Notes under the pieces: model-generated
Told to the model about the DNA's origin: nothing
Seen by the model: the letters and a program-made list of their open reading frames with translations, nothing else
Database searches by the model: none
Made by a program: the position numbers and the translations under genes
Origin: Ulva prolifera
Lineage: Eukaryota > Chlorophyta > Ulvophyceae > Ulvales > Ulvaceae
Direction of reading: 5' to 3'
DNA: 64,000 bases
NCBI GenBank assembly: GCA_023078555.1
Contig: CM041199.1
Span: 7,631,315 to 7,695,314 of the forward strand
Shown here: positions 44,864 to 57,500 of the stretch, piece after piece
How positions within the stretch are numbered: the stretch's first letter is position 1
Layout: every line of letters begins with the position of its first letter

Positions 44864-47800
44864 ATGGGTGCACCATCCGAGGCCGCGATCCTGCGGAAGC
44901 TGGGCTGGGCCATCCTGCCTGTCGCATGTCTCATGATTGGCTGCTGCTACCTCGACAGGAGTAATATCGCCTACATGCAGCTGCAGCTGCGCCGTGCCCC
45001 ACCAGTGGGACTGTCCTTCAGCCCCAGCCTCTACGGCAATGCCTCTGGCCTCTTCTTCCTCAGCTACTCGCTCTTCCAGATCCCGAGCACGCTGGTCGTG
45101 GTTCGTCTCCGCACTCCAATTCGCGCTCGTTGCTCGTCTGTGGTGCCAGTTCGCACCTCTGCTGAGCTGTGCCACCTCAGCGATATAGCATTGGCCTGCC
45201 ACTGAGCTGCAGGACCCGCTCCCGGTAGGCATCATCAACGCTGAACTGGAGCATGTTATTCATCTAGAACAGGCGTGACAAGGCATGTATAGTCGTCGCA
45301 AGACCTGGGCATGGCGGGCATGTACCACCTTGCCAGGCATGTATAGCACGCACGATAGGGCACATGCAGTTTTCTCATGTCAGCTCACGCCCGAGCGGGC
45401 ACACATCCGGCATGACATCCACACGGCGCACAGAGATTCATGCAGATGCTTCAGACCCTTGCACTTTGACTGTGCTGCAGGGCATGTACCACCTTGGCAG
45501 ATCACCGGGTGAGTGAACAGAACGTTTGGTGCGTGGGGGGCGTCCCGGGGCACGAGTGCCGGAGCTTCCTGCCATGGCACTGGATCATCTCGTTCCGATG
45601 ACACGTTTTTCTCAGGCGCCTGCATTTGTTTGTTAATAGGCCTACAAACTCCAGTTGCTCCACTGATAGACCGGCAGTGTCCCATGTGGAGCAGCCAGGA
45701 AGGTGCAAGCATATCAACCTAACCGCGTGCAGGCGAGGGTGGGGGCGCCGGCGTGGCTAGCGGTGATCGTGACGCTGTGGGGCGTGACCGCGGCGGCGCT
45801 GGCGGCGGTGCGCGGCCCGGCGGCGTTCCTCGTGCTGCGCGTGCTGCTCGGCGTCTTTGAGGCCGGCACCTTCCCCACCATCTGGTGCGCCTGCGCCCCG
45901 CCCCTAAGCCACATTCTGGCTCCTCACGCTACCCACATGCACAGCTCCCACCCATGCCTCGCCTCAAATTATTATTATGACATACGAAGCGTTGACATGA
46001 GCACCACATTTGAAACGTTTTTAAGTGGGAAAGCAAGCGTTTGAATGCAACTCCGGCTGTGCAGGTACCACATGCTCCTGTTCTACCCCGTCAAGAGCCT
46101 CACGGCCGCGATGGCCGCCACGTCAGCCGCCATCATGCTGGCGCAGGTCCTCTCGGCACCCGTTGCCGCCACGCTCATGTCGCTGCACGGCGCCGCCGGC
46201 CTGCGCGGCTGGCAGTGGATCGCGATTGTGGAGGGCGCCGCGACTGTGGCCGTCGGGGCGCTGCTCTACGCCACCCTGCCCCGCGCGCCGGCCGACGTCA
46301 AGGCGCTGTCTGCGGACGAGGTGGCTTGGGTGGAAAGCCGCGTCTCGAAGCGCGTTCCCCGTGGCTCCTGCTGTGCTCCGTGCTCTGGCATCATTCACGC
46401 TGTGCACTTCACAGGGGTTCAGCGATGCCTGAGGAGTGGGGTAGCCGTTGTCGCACGAACGGATGCATGCATGCCACACATGCGTGCACGCGAGCCGTCT
46501 GGCACAGTCTCCTGCGCCTCCGAGGTGGCTTGGCCTGTGAGGCGTTCACGAGGTGCATCTGCCGCGTGTGCACAAGACCCGCCGCAGCACACAGCACACA
46601 GCACGGATGTGCATTACGGCCTCACCGAACCCTAGCCGCTGCTGTGACAGTATACTCCTGACACCTTTCCAAGCGCGGCTCGCCCTCCCGCACCCGCAGC
46701 GGAGGTGTGATCAGACATCGCCGCATCACGAGATGTGAAACGCCACTCCGTCATGTCTCATCGGTGCAGGCCTCCAACGACCATGGAGCTCATCAGCGGC
46801 CTACGCCACGCCGCCACGTCGCGCGCGCTATGGCTCCTCACCTTCGTCCTCACCGCCAAGAGCTTCGCAGTCTTCTCCCTCATCTTCTGGATCCCGCTCG
46901 TCATCTCTGACCTCCTCGCGCGCGGCTCCGCCGCCGCCGGCCCGGCTCCGGCCGTGCCCGGCGGCGGCGAAGGCACCATGCATGACCTCACGGCGGTGAT
47001 TCTCACGACCGTGCCGTACACGTGCGCGGCGGCGGCGGCGTACCTGCTGGGGTGGTCGTCGCAGGCGCGGGACGAGCGGCGGGCGCACGTGTATGTGCCG
47101 TTTGGCGTGGCTGCGGCGGTGCTTGTAGCCGCGCCGCTGCTGCAGGTGCGTGCCTGTGTTCATGCGGGCATATGTTCATGCGTGCATATGTTCATGCGTG
47201 CCTATGTTTTGCCTCTGCACCCTGTGGCGCTGTACTTGGTTGGGCAGTTGTGGAGGGGCACAGTGGATGATGGCCGACTTGGCGTGCGGTGTGAAGGCGT
47301 GTTCCCTCACAGAGCAGTTGCACTTGCATCAATGCTGGCAAGATCATGTCTGCCTTCATGCATGCACACTCGTGATGCGCCTCATCGCATTTGCATGGCA
47401 AATGACTGAAAGTACCTCTGGCTTCAAGTACGGTACTTGAAGTACCTGCGTCGCCATGGCGGCGCTTGGCCTCATTGGCACTGCTATGCCGCGTCAATCG
47501 GCCGCTGTCGCCGGAGCTGATACGGCTGCTGATGCACCTCTGTCCACCTGCACCCTGGCGGCAGGTCCTCGTGGCCCGGGGGGTGCTGGAGACCGACCGT
47601 GCCCGGCCCCTCGCCAGTGCCTGCGCCCGAACAGTGTGTCCGGCACTGTGATTGGGGAAAGGATGTGGTGGATCGTTATGAGTGCTAGGCTTCAAGCGCC
47701 ACACTTGCCCAACACATTGAGCAGCTTCTGTGCCTGATTACTAGAAACGACAATGATTGATTCACCGTTTCAGCCCGAACACAGGGCGAACGAGCCTCCG

Positions 47801-48915
47801 GACATGCTGAGCGCCTAAACACGATACAAACACTCTGACAGATTGCCCCTTCACTTGAAGCAGCGGTATCCTCACGACAAACGAATCGTTTGAAATGATG
47901 GACTTCAGTAATCGTGTCGTCGCACCGCGTGCGTGGGCAGGGTTTTCCACACAGCACAAACAATCCACATCCACTTTGCAAGCACTGGCAAGCGCCTGCT
48001 CAGAACCGTTGCAACTGCTTCTAGTTGAATCTGGCTGCAGGGCCCCGAGATGGCGGTCCCCGCGTTTGTGGCACTCACCATCGCGCTGTCGTTGTCCAAC
48101 AGCACGGCCCCCGTCACCGCCGCGGTGCCGGCCGCCCTGCCGCCGGAGGCCCAGGCGGGGGGCCTGGCGCTGTACAACAGTGTCTCCGGCATCGGCGGCT
48201 ACTTCGGGCCCGCGGCGTTCGGGTGGCTGAAGGACGCGACCGGCAGCAACGCCCCCGGCATGGTGGTGCGCTGCGCATGCATGCACCTGGCCATGCATGC
48301 ATGCCGCCTGCGTACCGCTGTGTGTGTTGGCTCCGCGCTGCTGTTGAATGGCTTAAGGGGCGCCTGCCGCCGGCTGAGGGCACGCAGCGTGGCCGTCGGC
48401 ACATGCACTGATTGACCGGCAGTGCTGACTCAGCAGCTAGTGCTGAGGCGTCTACCCCACCGCAGGGAGTTGTATATGGATATGCTGTGGCGTTTGGGCT
48501 GGCTTTCAGCATCACGATTCGAGACATCGCGCCTGCCGTGACTTACTGTTTTGCGTTTTAGCACCGGCGGGCATGACGCTGCCGCCTGCCGGATCCCAGG
48601 CAACCCTTTACTACCCTCCGATTCATAGCACGCGTGCGCTCGCTGCAGGTCATGGGGTTCGTGCTGCTGCTGGGCGCTCTCGTGATGTGGGCGTTTGACG
48701 AGGACGCCGCCGCGGCGGAGGCCGCCGCCGCCGCCCACCGCCGCAGCGACTGCGGCGACGCCGTGGCGCTGCTGCCACAGCAGCCCCTCCAGACCCTGCC
48801 AGGCGCAGCCGATGCGCCGCTCGCAGCCGCCGCTGACTCACCCGGCGACGCTGCTGAGTCACCAGCGGAGGCCGAGCCGCTGGCCGGGGACGCAGTACCG
48901 CTCGACGCGGCGTGA
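44864..48915 (+). CDS. MFS transporter, ACS-like family, array copy 2
   Basis: Six exons matching copy 1: 44864-45100, 45733-45884, 46065-46349, 46770-47145, 48041-48265 and 48649-48915; 513 residues. Exons 2, 3, 5 and 6 have exactly the lengths of copy 1. Motifs: CYLDRSNIAYMQLQLRR, FQIPSTLVV then ARVGAPAWLAV, GVFEAGTFPTIW, MLLFYPVKSL, GLRGWQWIAIVEG, SLIFWIPLVISDLLA, GGLALYNSVSGIGGYFGP and GWLKDATGSNAPG. The central loop in exon 4 is longer than in the other copies (Ala/Pro/Gly-rich). The exon 3 donor at the homologous place is GC rather than GT (AA|GCGCGT). Exon 2 is nearly identical in DNA to copies 3 and 4. Confidence 0.92.
47321..47617 (+). repeat. intronic repeat shared with copy 1 intron 2
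   Basis: Second copy of the 40106-40388 sequence, in intron 4 of transporter copy 2. It has an extra 14 nt that creates the perfect inverted repeat TTCAAGTAC-G-GTACTTGAA. Confidence 0.85.
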
Positions 48916-50045
48916 GATGCCGCGACATCTGAGATGGCGCCATGCACGATGGGGGGGTGAATTAGCTTGCGGCAGCATGAGGTGGGGTGCGCCTTCGTTG
49001 CTGCCGCGCCGCCGCGGGCGCTGGCGGGTGCTAGCGATGGGTGTGCGCGGCTGGGCGGTGTGGCCCCGGCAGTTTGGTAGTGGATATCCCTAGCGGGTAG
49101 TGGATGTCTGTAGCGTGGGTTACAAGGACAGAGCCGGAGGGGCCGGGAGCACCGCCAGGGCAACGAGGGAGTAGGATGCCTGTAGTGTGTGCACCTGGAA
49201 TGGTACGGTGCTCGTGGAGCTCCTGGACCGCTGTAGTGTCTTTGTGTTAGTGTGGCGGTTGACTGTGTAGACCGGCACAAGCTTCTGATAGTCAGGATCG
49301 TTGCATCTTGAAGGCTGTGCTCTTCAGAAACTGGCACGAAGATGATTCCCCGCAGCATATGAAGTCTGGTATGGAGATGCCAACTTGGTGGGCTGCAAAT
49401 AGTTAGATGAAGAAGTGATGAAGAGTCGATGCCCGCCAGCACAGATGTCTCGTGATCATCAACTCAGTCTGGCCCGTGGGTCACCATTCTCGAATGTTGA
49501 CGCGCATCTGTGCATGTGATGCTCTGGATAGGTTTGGATTGATCCCCGCAGAAGCCACTGCACAACTGTGACCGAGGACATACACGGGCATGCCACATCC
49601 AGATACGTAATTTCTTTGTGCATATACATGCTTTGAATTACACCTCGAGGTACAGCAACAGCGCACAGGAGTTCTCGTGCCTGGAGCATCGACCGCAGGT
49701 TATCTACCTGAGCGGAACGTGAGCCAGCGCTGCCGACCGTGGTCCCGGGTGGCACCCACGCCTTTCTATGACCTCCATGGATTTTCTTCTTATGTATATA
49801 TGAGTCTGTGTACGCTGCGGTGACTTCCTACATGTGGTTCCGGGTGAACCGGCCGCGGAGCAGCATGCAAGACGTTCGTTCACCTCACGCAGACACGTCT
49901 TCACGCCACTATCGTATGCAACACGCTACTCGGAGAGCAGTGGAAGAGATGATCGTAGCGAGCGCTCATCGGGCTGTGTCCTGATGGCGGTTCTGGCCTC
50001 GTGATTTGTCTTGCAAGTGCCTAGACCTGTGCCAGGATAGGAAGA
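48916..50045. other. spacer between transporter copies 2 and 3
   Basis: Holds a dispersed-repeat fragment at 49120-49169 and short direct repeats around 49076-49118 (GTAGTGGAT twice). No gene recognised. Confidence 0.4.
49120..49169 (-). repeat. dispersed repeat 3'-end fragment
   Basis: On the minus strand: CGTTGCCCTGGCGGTGCT, then CCCGGCCCCTCCGG and CTCTGTCCTTGTAA. One of the clearest matches to the family 3' end. Confidence 0.6.
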
Positions 50046-53000
50046 ATGGCGAGCAGTGCACAAGTCGGGGCCACCATCGCCAAGCTGCAATGGGCGGTGA
50101 TGCCGCTGCTCTGCGCCATGATCGCGTGCTGCTTCGTTGACAGGAGCAATGTGGCGTACATGCAGCTGCAGCTGCGGCGCCCCCCACCGCAGGGCATGTC
50201 CTTCAGCCCGAGCTTCTACGGCAACGCCTCCGGCCTCTTCTTCCTGGGATACGCTGCGTGCCAGGTTCCCAGCAACCTCATCGTGGTGCGCCTGTAGCCG
50301 GCAGTGTCTCCCCAGTGACTTGTGCTGCCACAACATCAGCTTGAAACGTCCTAGCTGCACATGGTATTCCGTAATCACACTGTGTAACTACGCTGTGTGC
50401 GTGACCTTGAGTATGGCGTCGTGCAAAGGGAATGCGTGTGTGCTCCGTGCGGGGCTTCATTCGTTGGCTGGAATCACCGGCAGGGCTGTGGTGCGCGCTC
50501 GTGCCCGGCCTAGTGCCATGAACGAGCGAGTGGATTCCGGGAAACGGCTCCATGCCCGGCCTCTGTCCTTTGTAACTATACTGTGTGAATGACCTACAGC
50601 AGCCCGTGGATTCATAGCCTGAGGCACAGGCGCAGGCGAGTGTGGGCATATCGGGCAATGCAGATCCCCCGCCGACTCTGCACTGCATGGTGTACACCAC
50701 CGAGAGGCAGGCCACCCAGGCCAACCCCAGGGTGTGGCGTGCAGGCGAGGGTGGGGGCGCCGGCGTGGCTAGCGGTGATCGTGACGCTGTGGGGCGTGAC
50801 CGCGGCGGCGCTGGCGGCGGTGCGCGGCCCGGCGGCGTTCCTCGTGCTGCGTGTGCTGCTCGGCGTCTTTGAGGCCGGCACCTTCCCCGGCATGTGGTGC
50901 GCCTGCTGCCTGCTGCCTGCTGCCTGCTGTGGTGTGGCCGTCTGCTGCTGAGCCGTGGCTGGCGTATGTGATACTGTTGCAGGGCCACATGACGGCATAT
51001 GTGGTCCCGTGTGGTGCCGTGAACTCCGAGTTGTCAATGTCCAATAGGATACAGCTCAGTACATTCAGATTTACTTTACTTTACATGACGGTATCTATAG
51101 ATTATTGTTGTGATCCTCGGCCATTGCGGCACTCGCAGCCTGCCCTATGTCAGCACACAGTTCTTTTAGAGTGTTATGTATACATAGTGCGTCGGATCCG
51201 TATGTGCAGCTTCAGACTTGCACATCCTCCTTGCAAAGCGTTGCAGTTAAAATGCATATATCGTGCATCAGATTCTCTTTGGTGTGCTTCAGATCTGTAC
51301 ATTGCACTTCAGATCTGCATCCGGTACTGTAGGGTTGTATATAGTGCTGTGGATCCATGCATGGGATCCATGCATGTTCAGTGCTTCAGATCTGCAATAG
51401 TGCTGTACACCTGCTGCTCCTCAGTGACTTGCCATAATATCAACATAAATGCATCTCTACAGTGCAGGTACCACATGACGCTGTTCTTTCCCCCCAGCCA
51501 CATAACCCTGCCGCTGTCCCTCACTACCTCAGCCATCATGCTCTCCCAGGTCATCTCTGCCCCGGTAGCCGCGGCCCTCATGGCCCTCGATGGCGCGCTG
51601 GGGCTGCGTGGGTGGCAGTGGCTAGCAGTGGCGGAGGGCAGCACGACTGTCGCGGTCGGGATCCTCCTGAAGCTTTCGCTGCCAAAGTCAGCGGGGGACG
51701 TGCGGAGCCTGTCGGCGGACGAGGTGGCCTGGGTGCACATGCATGCAGCCAAGTGTGCACCTTCCGCCCGTACCTTGAGATCTCAATCATTTTACTAATA
51801 TGGTAGTAACTTGCTTCCCCTCTGACCCAATGTTCCAGAAGGCACTCTGTTTGATGGAGTCTCCGCGCGTGCACAGCGCACGCATGCGACAGCAGATCCC
51901 CTGCGCCGCGGCGCGCCGTCTCTAGTGCAAACACGAACTTCGTTGAACAGCATTATGGACGATTTGATGCCAGCTAGCTAGGTGATTGTGGCACAGGACA
52001 GCAAAGCGTCTGTGCAACGCGTTGCGTACGCACATGCATGCAGGCCGCCGACCGCAGCCGAGGTGCTGGCGGGCCTCCGCTACGCCTCCACGTCGCGCAC
52101 CCTGTGGCACCTCACCGCCGCCCTCAGCGCCAAGTGCCTCGCAGCCACCGCCCTCATCTTCTGGACCCCCCTCGTCATCTCAGACCTCATCTCCCGCGGC
52201 GGCTGGGCTGAAGGTGCCAGCTCCGCTGAGCACAACCGCGCCGCGATGCTGCTGACGGCGGTCCCCTACACCCTGGCGGCAGCCGCGTCGTACGCCATCG
52301 GGCGGTCGTCACATGCATGGGACGACAGGAAGGTGCACACATGCGTGCTGTTCACAGCGGGCGCCGCCGTGCTGCTGGCTGCGCCGTTCCTGCAGGTGCG
52401 CAAACCGCACCCGTACGCATGCTGTGGCCCTTCACCTTCCGCCGCAGCACGCGCAGCATGCAGAAGCCCAGCGATCTGGCTGCGTTGGTGTACCGTCAAG
52501 TGTGGGAGGTAGCACCGGCTCCCGCAATGTGGACTCACAAGTTACTGCGTGAGGATGTCAACTACCCTGGGTGTAAAACCTGCAGTGACATCATAAGACA
52601 GTCCTGCTTCCATGATCCGTGTCTGCACGCTGCCACGCTGCGTGCTGTGCAGTGCCCTCCCTCCAGCCACTCCCCCAGTGGAATCATGCCGCAGCACACA
52701 TGCATGCAGGGGCAGGCGATGGCGGTGCCGGCGTTCGCCGCGCTGTGTGCTGCGCTGTGCGCGTGCAGCAACACCGGCCTCATCACCTCCATGCTCGTTG
52801 CATGCATGCCGCGAGCTGCGCAGCCGGGGGGCCTGGCGCTGTACAACAGCGTTTCGATCGCGTGTGGCTACCTGGGGTCCGCGGGGTTTGGGTGGCTGAA
52901 GGAGGCGACCGGCGGCAACAGTGCCGGCATGGCGGTGCGAGCTGATACCGCCTCTGCATCAAAGCCAATCACATGCAGCGGCCATGCTCTGGACGCCTTG

Positions 53001-53726
53001 CAGTTGCTCGGCTGGCACACGCCAGCACGTGATGCAGCGTGCAAAGCCTCGGTGTGGGGTTTACGCACGACCTCACACGTAGTGTATATATATCACAACT
53101 ACATATCATATATCATACACATTGTAATTGTAGCAATAATATTCAATCAAACATGTTTTGGTATATATGTGCTGTGTTGAATGGTGATGTTCCTTGGTGA
53201 TCTGGCTCGGCGGTGCCGAGCTGCCGTGCTGCCCGTGCTGCCGAGCTGCCGTGCTGCCCGTGCTGCCGTGCTGCCCGTGCTGCCCGTGCTGCCCGTGCTG
53301 GCGCACCCGGCCGTCTGCCACAGCGCAGCACCGTTCATGCACGTGGCGGCATGCAAGACCCCAGCCGTTGTCAGCCTAAGGCGAGGCAGAGCCGTGCAGG
53401 TGATGGGGGCCGTGCTTGCAGCAGGGGGCCTGCTCTTGGCGGCCTTCGATGAACGCGCCGCAGCTGCTGAGGCTCCTCAGATGATGCCGACCACCATCTG
53501 CAGGGGGGGTGTCGGCGCCGAGGCCGCGGCCGCGGACGGCGTGCCGCTGCTGCCCGTCCGTGCGCAACTGACCTCTGAAGCCACGGCGTCCATGCGAGAG
53601 CTGGACGCCAGCCCGCTGGACAAGGACGATATTCAGATGACTGGCAAGTCTGGCGGCAGTGGGGCGAGCTGCAGCAGCTGCAGCAGTGCTGCGGCTGCCT
53701 TGTCAGAGCTGGAGGGGTATTCTTAG
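50046..53726 (+). CDS. MFS transporter, ACS-like family, array copy 3
   Basis: Six exons: 50046-50285, 50745-50896, 51468-51752, 52044-52395, 52710-52934 and 53400-53726; 526 residues. Motifs: CCFVDRSNVAYMQLQLRR, YAACQVPSNLIV then ARVGAPAWLAV, MTLFFPPSHITLPLS, GLRGWQWLAVAEG, TALIFWTPLVISDLIS, GGLALYNSVSIACGYLGS and GWLKEATGGNSAG. The C-terminal tail is longer than in copies 1 and 2 and is Ser/Cys-rich near the end (GASCSSCSSAAAALSELEG). The exon 5 block deviates most here (SIACGYLGSAG against GGYFGPA). That may mean relaxed constraint or a different substrate, yet all frames are open. Confidence 0.92.
53213..53300. repeat. 9-nt minisatellite in intron 5 of copy 3
   Basis: About nine to ten tandem variants of CTGCCCGTG / CTGCCGTG / CTGCCGAG. 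Confidence 0.85.
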
Positions 53727-54528
53727 TGTAGAGTGCTGCACGCATGCATGGCGTCGTCTTGATGGCGGCGATGGTGGTAGTTCACACCACGCAGCGCTTT
53801 ATTGCCCAAAGCCTTGTCACATGACGTCCCTTGCTCCACCTGGTCTGCATTCTGCCGCCTGAGCATAGGCGGGCTTGTTGGTGCGCAGCAGATCATTCAA
53901 ATATTGAGCCTTACAGATGGCGAATGCTGCGTCTCGATGCAAAAAGAATCGAACGAGCAGCTTCAGATCAAACGGCGTCTGTGTTGGCGGTGCTGCCTCT
54001 GCAAGTGTCCGCTGTAGCTGCAATGCCAAAAGGAAGTGACTACAGGGATCTCTTGGCAACAGCTTCAAATGCACTTGCAAGAGCGCGACTGTGACTCGAG
54101 ATAGGTGACAACGTGGCGGGCATCGAATCTAGCAAGCCCTTCAGAGCTATAAGAAATTAATTGTGAGTCTGCAGCGCACAACTCGCCTGCATGTCATACC
54201 GGACCCGCACACGTACACGTAGCACCAGCGCTGGCTCAGAGTGGCCTGTATAGTGCATTCAGTCGGCGACGCGGAGTTGCAGACACACACATTTGCATAA
54301 ATCCGATCATGCATTTGTATTGCCGGAGCTTATGGTGGCAAAGGCCGCCCAATGTATCGTCTGTTATCTGACAAGCTCTCTTGGAGCTTTCTTTGGCGAT
54401 CACCCAGCTGCGGACTCACACCAGAACATGCTTCCACGGCCATCCAAGGCGGCACGTCTAGACTCGTTTACAAATGATGAGCGATCGTGACTCTGGCGTC
54501 AGCCGTGGCACCAGGTCAACAGGAAGCC
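53727..54528. other. spacer between transporter copies 3 and 4
   Basis: About 800 nt with no supported gene; the 3' UTR of copy 3 and promoter of copy 4 lie here. An ATG pair at 54474-54479 is out of frame with copy 4. Confidence 0.4.
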
Positions 54529-57500
54529 ATGCTAGTTCACGTCAAGACCATCACGTCGAAGCTCAACCGGGCGGTGCTGCCCATCTGCTGCGTGATGATA
54601 GGCTGCTGTTACTTAGATAGAAGCAATGTGGCGTACATGCAGCTGCAGCTTCGGCGCCCTCCTCCAGCTGGAATGGGCTTCAGCTCCAGCTTGTATGGCA
54701 ATGCCTCTGGCCTCTTCTTCCTCGGATACTCCATCTGCCAAGTCCCCAGCAACATGATACTGGTGCGCCAATTCATTGTGCCGCGTAAATCTGGCTCGGC
54801 TGTAACAGCTGATGCGTGCCAATCATCTCAAACAGCGAGTCTATGTCCATCACAGCGCCTGCATCTGCCTTTCGTCTAGCTTGGTCCCTATGACATCTCC
54901 ACAGAATCGATGCTGGTGCGCTGGCACCGAACTCTCCTCACTTGAAAGAGGTGGATGTCACACTTTATCAGACTGTGCACAAGCACTGAGCAGTGCAAGC
55001 ACATTCTCTCGAGATGGCTGCAGGGCAACGTTGCTGCATCGTCTACCCGTGTGGCACTGGCACCGCTCTGCATACAGCACAACATGAATAAAATGTGCTA
55101 TAATCATGCATACGGCATGTGCATAGCAGTGCAGCTGCACTGCTACGCTGGCGGGGTCCATCACCCCGCAGCCCCGGACACAGCCCGGGAGCGGCGTGCA
55201 GGCGAGGCTGGGGGCGCCGGCGTGGCTAGCGGTGATCGTGACGCTGTGGGGCGTGTCCGCGGCGGCGCTGGCGGCGGTGCGCGGCCCCGCGGCGTTCCTC
55301 GTGCTGCGTGTGCTGCTCGGCGTCTTTGAGGCCGGCACGTTCCCCGGCATCTGGTGCGCCCTTCTGAGCGCCGCGATGACGTTCGCCTGCAGATGTTGAT
55401 GAATGAATGGAAGTAATACAAATTCTCATCGTCGCACGCTCGGGCCTCTGGCCGCCGGAGCGTGATCGATCGTGCAGCGAAGGTCATGCCGCCAACGTGT
55501 AAAAAATGTGGCTTGAGGGGAAACATGCATCACTTTCATACATGTGTCCAGCATGCCTTACTGCACCCGGCAGAGCCTATGCTGCCAGCAGAACAGCAGC
55601 CTGACTCGGCCTCTGTTGTTCGTGCTCAGCTGCCGCCATGCAATCATGCCTCGAGCTCATGGCGCGCCGAGATCTAGTTTGCGATTTGGGAGTTGTTCGT
55701 TCAAACACGGCTTTCCGTTCTGGCCGGTTCAGCATCTGGACGCGGCTGCTCGCTCGCTTGCAGTGAGGGCCGCCCACGACAACGCCTCGCGGGGGAGCCT
55801 GGCAGCTGAAGTCCGCCCTGCCAGTGCATGCTTAGGCCGGAGATGGCCACATCAGCTCACATTCAAAGGCCACCACATGCCGCCTTAGCCGGCCAGAGAA
55901 TGCTCGCGTGGTGACAGAGGTCCGCATGTATGATTTTTTGCCGATACATCCTCAATTCACCCCATGCCTTTCAGCCTGTGCTACGCCACACTGCCGGCAT
56001 CGCTTAGGCACATCGCATGTGAGGTACGTACAGTGTTTCCGCAGGTACCACCTGACACTGTTTTACCCCCCTAGCCACCTCACGATCCCCCTGTCCGTCA
56101 CCAAGTCCGCGATCATGGCCGCGCAGCTCCTCTCTGCCCCTGTGGCCGCGGGCCTGATCTCGCTGGACGGCGCGCTTGGACTGCGAGGGTGGCAGTGGAT
56201 CGCGGTGGCCGAGGGTGGCGTCACCGCGGCCGTCGGAGTCTTCCTGAAGCTTCTGCTTCCAGAATCCCCCGCGCACGTCAAGAGCTTGTCGGCGGAGGAA
56301 GCGGCGTGGGTGACCAGCCACGTCTCAAAGTGCGCCCCCGCAGCCACATCTCACATGAGAGCTATGCGTATCTCCTGTCTGGGATGCCTGCGCTCGCACT
56401 CGTGTGCTGCGTGCTGGGAGGCCCCCTGCAATCGCATGCAACCTCACATTCGTGTACGCTGTGTTGATGAGAGGGGCTTAGACTTCGTGCATGGCGGTTG
56501 GCACAATGCATACAGAGTCTCATCATGCATGCTACACATGTGTAGCATGCAGTCGCCACGCAGTGCCGGGCCCTTGCCCTTCGGGTGTGCCTGCGTCCAC
56601 ATGCTTGCGCAGCACTCCATGTGCTAGAGTCCGGCAACGAGCACCAGCACGTTGCTTCGCGTGTGGGCTGCCGGAGCCCCCGTCCCGAGGTCCTGGGCCT
56701 CTCCCCAGGCCCCCCTTGCGTCCCAGGCCCCCGTACTGCCCTTGTAATCGATCGGTTGAGGAGCCTGCTGCTGGGAAGACTGCAATAAACCTGAACTTGA
56801 ACCTGTAAGGCAACAATAAATCTATTGGTCCCCTGCACGCGCCACCCCACGCTGAATCCTTTGCGCTGATCTCCTTGGCTGCGGAACAGACCCTGGTTCA
56901 CTGCGCATGCCCGCCCGCAATGCATGCAGTGCATGCAGGCCCCCGACGACGAGCGATCTCATGTCCGGCATGCGCTACGCCGCCACGTCGCGCGCGCTGT
57001 GGCACCTCACCGCCGCCTACACCGCCAAGTGCTTCGCCGCCTACAGCCTCATCTTCTGGACCCCCCTCGTCATCTCGGACCTGCTCTCCCGCGGCGGCGG
57101 CCCCAGCGTCGAAGGCGGCACCATGCACGACCGCGCCGCCATCGCGCTGACGGCGCTGCCGTACGCGTTTGCCGCGGCGGCGTCGTACCTCATCGGGTGG
57201 TCGTCCCATGCATGGGACGAGCGGCGGGCCCACACGTATATGCCGTTCGCGGTAGGGGCGGTGGCGCTGCTGGCTGCGCCGCTGCTGCAGGTGCGCCTCG
57301 ATGCCGACACCCCGCGGCATGTTGGAGGCGCTTGTCTGAGTATGATCCTGGGGTCACATGTAGACAACACAGGGCTTTTTGTTCATGTGTTCGGGCTGCA
57401 GAGTCAGATAAAGTGAAGACAAGTGACTTTGGATTTTCTTAGCGGTCTCCTGAACAGGACGCTGACGACTCCCGATGAACGGGACTACACATGCCGAAAA

